Assembly (NCBI GenBank): GCA_964017235.1
Contig: OZ024927.1
Span: 53,201,293-53,265,292 of the forward strand
Length of the DNA stretch: 64,000 bases
Source: Sabellastarte sp. h YS-2021
Lineage: Eukaryota > Annelida > Polychaeta > Sabellida > Sabellidae
Reading direction: 5' to 3'
Each line of letters opens with the position of its first letter. Positions within the stretch are counted from its first letter, which is position 1. This document shows, piece by piece, positions 60,729 through 64,000 of this stretch. A model generated the notes under the pieces. That model did no database searches. It was not told the DNA's origin and saw only the letters and a list, made by a program, of their open reading frames with translations. The position numbers and the translations under genes are program-made.

Positions 60729-62689
60729 CTTCCTTTACAAGTTGAGACTCGAACAAGGAGGAGTCCCAGAAGGACGAGTTCCTAAGTTCTTGGCGTCTCG
60801 TTTCCCCTAACTGGGGATACAATAAAGTCATTTCGGCTTCGCGCCTAAGCAAGCCGGTATTAGCCATGGAATATAATTCCCTCTGGAGAATATGGGCTAG
60901 CGATTTGCTGAGACAGGTAAGAGCTCTATGTTGAACAAGAACAGTCTTGTTCCAAAAATCCAAGTACTCAGCAACTTCCTCATATCCGCGCTTTGCTGCT
61001 TTCTCAGGATTGGCACCTTTCTGGATCTGAGATTTAATCTTCTTGACAGTTGACTTGATGCTATGTTGACACTTCTCCAAGGAAGCATTGCAAGAAGAAG
61101 AGGTTTTGGCAAAGGCAGCGGTGAAATTGAGGGTTGAGATATTTTGTCTAGCCTGATGTTCCAGCTCCTTAAGGACTGGCATAGGGACTTTGGCTACTGG
61201 TGCCCCAGGAGGTCTAGGAGTAATACAGATCTTGGCAAAGTCCGTATTCAACTCCTGGATTTTGTCTTGAAAAGTGGGCTGTCCAACCTTATACCACTTA
61301 GAAGTGGATGGGGGAGGCTTGACATATTTTCCCTCAGATAAATTGGCAGCTTTGAAATCATGTTGAAATTTATCAAAGGCGTCCTTGATAACTGAGCTAA
61401 GTGGTAAGATAGAGGAAGGACCTCTAGGTCTGAGCTCTTGACGGCCTTTTTCGTCATCCAGACCCAACACTGAAGTTGAAGACCTAGGCAGAGTCCCTGG
61501 GGTCAGGGAGAGAAAGAATGCGCCTGAAGGTGTCTACCTCTTCAGAGTATTGGGAGGGAATGTCAGACAGGGCTACTTCCCTATAATAAGGGGGGTCTGG
61601 ATCATGTTGTGGGAGGTCTTGATCAGAAGCTGCGCCTGAGGGCTGAGCCCTAGAGGGCTTAGAAGACCTGTGTCTAGCCACAGGGGAGTGATCTTCCTCT
61701 GAAGATGACATATATCTGGACCTAGATTTATGCTTGCTCTTGTCAGAGTGTTTCTTAGGTCTAGGATGGATCCGAGATTCGTCGGAATCCTCATCCAGAT
61801 GATCCGAGGCAGAGCTCGGTGTTACTGTTTGTCTGTGGCTTTGTTTTTTATGTGAGTACGAGGAATCCTTCGGTATTGCTTCAGAAGGGGCAACGTACTG
61901 ATCCGAGGAAGTTTGATTTAGTACTAGACGAGGAGGGAGTGCTGGACCAACGTCCACATCCATAGCCTCGGACTGTGCATTAGTACTTGACCTCGGAGGA
62001 GGTAGGTCCAGATGAGCAGCAGGTTTGCTGGATGGACCAGCTTTTGAAGCATGAGGCGAGGGATCAACCTCGGCAGATTTTTTAACTGCTAACTCCTCTC
62101 GGAGTGACTGAAATGCTTCTAACATGGATGCCTGGAAGGAACCCATTTGCTGCTGGATATGTATATTTAAGGAATCACCCAGGGATTTCTCTAGATTTCT
62201 TTGAATTTTATTTTGTAAAACAGTACCTGGGGTGGGAGGAACAGCCTTGGCTGGGGTCTTTAGTGATAAAGAACTGAAGGCGAGAGGTTGAGGACGGGGA
62301 GGTGAGGTAAAGAGGTTATCAGCAGCACTCTCAAGGTCTGCATTAGAACCATTAAAAGAGTCCCCATCGCCTTCACCCAAGAGATCTAGTTCATCTTTGG
62401 AACTAGTTTCCGCTTTTTGCTTTTTTAAGTACCGCTTCCTGTTTTGAATCTTTTGTAACTGCTCATCAGAGAAAGACGTACAAATATGGCAGGGCGCTTC
62501 AAAAGTGACACAGGGGTCATCTCCCCTGCCAGCCTCCCTACAGGTAGGGCAGTAATTATGAGTATCAAAACTGAAGCAAAAATGGCGGCATTTCTGAGCT
62601 CTCGGTTTGTCTTTGTTTGCTTGATGAAGGGAAATTTTAACGCAATAAAAAGACGTACAATTAAGATTGCCTGAACCGAGAAAACTCAA
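60478..62689 (-). pseudogene. A4 gag-like gene with one 2-bp deletion
   Basis: Two ORFs (62689-61484 and 61470-60478) are joined by a 2-bp deletion near 61485 relative to A1 (RESLPRSSTAVMGLDDEKGR). The N-terminus has a Cys/His module: KCRHFCFSFDTHNYCPTCRE, GRGDDPC and CHICTSFSDEQL. Then come an acidic linker (GEGDGDSFNGSNADLES), Pro/Ser-rich text, a Lys/Ser-rich region (PRPKKHSDKSKHKSRSR), a helical core (WYKVGQPTFQDKIQELNTDF, LSKSLAHILQRELYSMAN) and an Arg/Gly tail (GRGKSNFRGSRGRFRPHNRG). A nucleic-acid-binding structural protein is likely. The start is uncertain: no ATG lies close before the Cys/His module. Confidence 0.85.
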
Positions 62690-62867
62690 AACACGCGGAT
62701 TGTAAGGAAACTACTTAAGTTGTGAAATTAAAAATTTTACAAGATAATCTATGACATATATTTAAAGAAATATCCAAATATTAGCCTCCAACAATACGTG
62801 AATACTGAGAAATAAATGAAAATGTCTGTATATTTACAAACTGCTACCAGTCAATCGTGGCCAACGA

Positions 62868-63027
62868 GAAAGTAGGGCGATTGGTCAGAAGTTATCATGT
62901 CACGACAACTACCAGTATATCCGGTGGCTAACAAGAACGATCTTTTTTTCTAAGACGTTGGCCCCGGGTGTGGCAACCCGAGAACAGCATTAAGTCCCAC
63001 ATGGTAAGCTATTGTAGCGTAATAAAA
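62868..63027 (-). repeat. A4 5' inverted terminal repeat
   Basis: GAGAAAGTAGGGCGATTGGT, TCTAAGACGTTGGCCCCGGG and TAAGTCCCACATGGTAAGCT, ending GCGTAATAAAA. Complement of 56640-56830. Confidence 0.93.
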
Positions 63028-63164
63028 TAATGCTGTTTTTGTGAATTTTTTAAATTTCACTTCAGAACCAGATCAAAGCCTCAATGGCTGGGTGCTACTA
63101 TGTTTTGTTACTGTTATCTGGATTCATAAAATAAAATGAACTGCATTTCTTCTTTTTTCTATTA

Positions 63165-63690
63165 AGAAATATATATTTGGCTCTTCCGATAACACTCAAA
63201 TTTCTTTGGTCGTAAGTTGTTTCGATTGTTGTGCCTGTGAAACTATATGCAGAAGACAAGTTAAAAATGCACAGAAAAGCACTGAAATCTCACGAGAATA
63301 CCTGAATTCTCAAGTGAATTGCTGTTAGCTGGATGTATTAAATAAAATAAACCCACTTTTACGTCTTTCTCACCTATTTCTGTGAGGAAATTTGTATGCA
63401 GTTGCTTCTGATAATAGACAAATTTCTTTGGTCAGTAGTTGTTTTGACTGTTTTGCCTGTGAAACTACATGCAAAAGACGAGTTAAAAATTCGACAAAAA
63501 GCACTAAAATCTCACAAGAATACCCAAATTCTCAAGTGATTTACTGTTTGCTGGATGTATCAAATAAAATAAACTCAGTGACACTTTCATGTTTTTCTCA
63601 CCTATTTTTGTAAGGAAATATGTATGTTGTCGCTTCCGATAATAGACAAATTTCTTTGGTCAGTAGTTGTTTTGGGCGTTTCACCCGATA
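63165..63690. repeat. Tandem repeat, about 2.3 units of 222-228 bp
   Basis: GATAATAGACAAATTTCTTT then GGTCAGTAGTTGTTTTG recurs at 63188 (diverged), 63410 and 63638. Units also share AAAAGCACT-AAATCTCAC and TGCTGGATGTAT-AAATAAAA. Confidence 0.85.
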
Positions 63691-63753
63691 GCGACAGCGT
63701 AGAAGTGTTGATACGTTGGTTTTGCGACAACTCGCCCCAGAGTGTGTACAAAC

Positions 63754-64000
63754 TAAGGATGGGTCGGTATGAAAAATATGTACATCGGGAGGTCGCCAGT
63801 GCAAAACTGTACCAAATTCGGGACTCCGCGTTTTAGTACACCCCAAACAAACATGGAGATTTCCTCAACGACGTTGCAATAAAAGCTCATAAATGCACCA
63901 AATATGTGATAAAAACGTATAATATCTTCATATTTCTGGTTTCTATACAATATTTTAAGTTTTCTTTCATTTATATGACAGTGTTGACAAGCGAAATTGA
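63754..64000. mobile_element. hAT-type MITE, reverse copy, cut by the window end
   Basis: TAAGGATGGGTCGGTATGAA then GTACATCGGGAGGTCGCCAG is the reverse of the right end of the MITE at 42339-42838, and the match continues to GACAAGCGAAATTGA at the window edge. The left flank GTACAAAC would be the 8-bp duplication if the other end exists outside. Confidence 0.88.

Larger units (their letters stand above)
56630..63027 (-). mobile_element. DIRS-type retrotransposon A4 (family A), nearly intact
   Basis: Complete 3' ITR (56630-56830), conserved hairpin, ICR (56880-56992), YR, RT-RNase H-Dam-like and gag ORFs and 5' ITR (62868-63027). The ITRs are more than 95% alike by eye over 150 bp. The ICR matches the joined ends. 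The only clear lesion found is a 2-bp deletion in gag near 61485. Of all copies in the window it is the best candidate for recent activity. Confidence 0.93.

Noticed and set aside
62636..62650. TTTTAACGCAATAAAA inside A4 gag, identical to a family B terminus
   Set aside because: Only about 14 bases match and no ITR follows, so chance or a shared short signal is more likely than an insertion.
63392..63613. Plus-strand ORF with Cys-rich text (CFDCFACETTCKRR)
   Set aside because: It is inside a 225-bp tandem repeat and is not kept in the neighbouring unit.

Overview
This is eukaryotic, repeat-dense, AT-rich DNA. It has no operons or bacterial features. Introns with consensus splice sites, an L2-type LINE, hAT-type MITEs, a Ty3-type LTR retrotransposon and many DIRS-type tyrosine-recombinase (YR) retrotransposons point to an animal, most likely a marine invertebrate. 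A mollusc is my guess from repeat style, at low confidence.

Two DIRS families dominate, almost all on the minus strand. Family A has termini with ACCATGTGGGACT; family B has termini with CCTATCCAATGGAC. Both carry inverted terminal repeats (ITRs), an internal complementary region (ICR) equal to the joined element ends, a gag-like ORF with an N-terminal Cys/His cluster, an RT-RNase H-Dam-like (MT) ORF, and a YR ORF in an overlapping frame. The copies are A1 (18553-24557), A2 (end fragment, 25464-25640), A3 (41812-52190, interrupted), A4 (56630-63027, nearly intact), B1 (1-5524), C (7890-10140, plus strand), B2 (30016-36012), B3 (39638-41811 plus 52190-53959), B4 (43046-49212) and a solo B end (27512-27723).

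Layout: 1-5.5 kb B1. 5.5-7.9 kb minisatellite and unassigned DNA. 7.9-10.1 kb element C. 10.2-17.8 kb a minisatellite holding an L2 LINE, itself split by a very young Ty3-type LTR element (11195-16865) that encodes gag, protease and integrase but no reverse transcriptase. 17.8-25.3 kb a minisatellite-bearing element (array Y) split by A1. 25.4-30 kb short repeats, MITEs and a pogo-like transposase remnant. 30-36 kb B2. 36.3-38.1 kb an L2 LINE and an inverted array Y copy. 38.1-55.2 kb the 3' end of a probable host gene. 56.6-63 kb A4. 63-64 kb a minisatellite and a hAT MITE cut by the window edge.

The most gene-like non-transposon signal is three phase-compatible minus-strand exons (55192-55033, 54610-54450, 38285-38151) with a PP1-docking-like RVSF motif. 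The last intron would be a 16-kb GC-AG intron filled by a nest: B4 inside A3, A3 inside B3, plus a hAT MITE inside A3.
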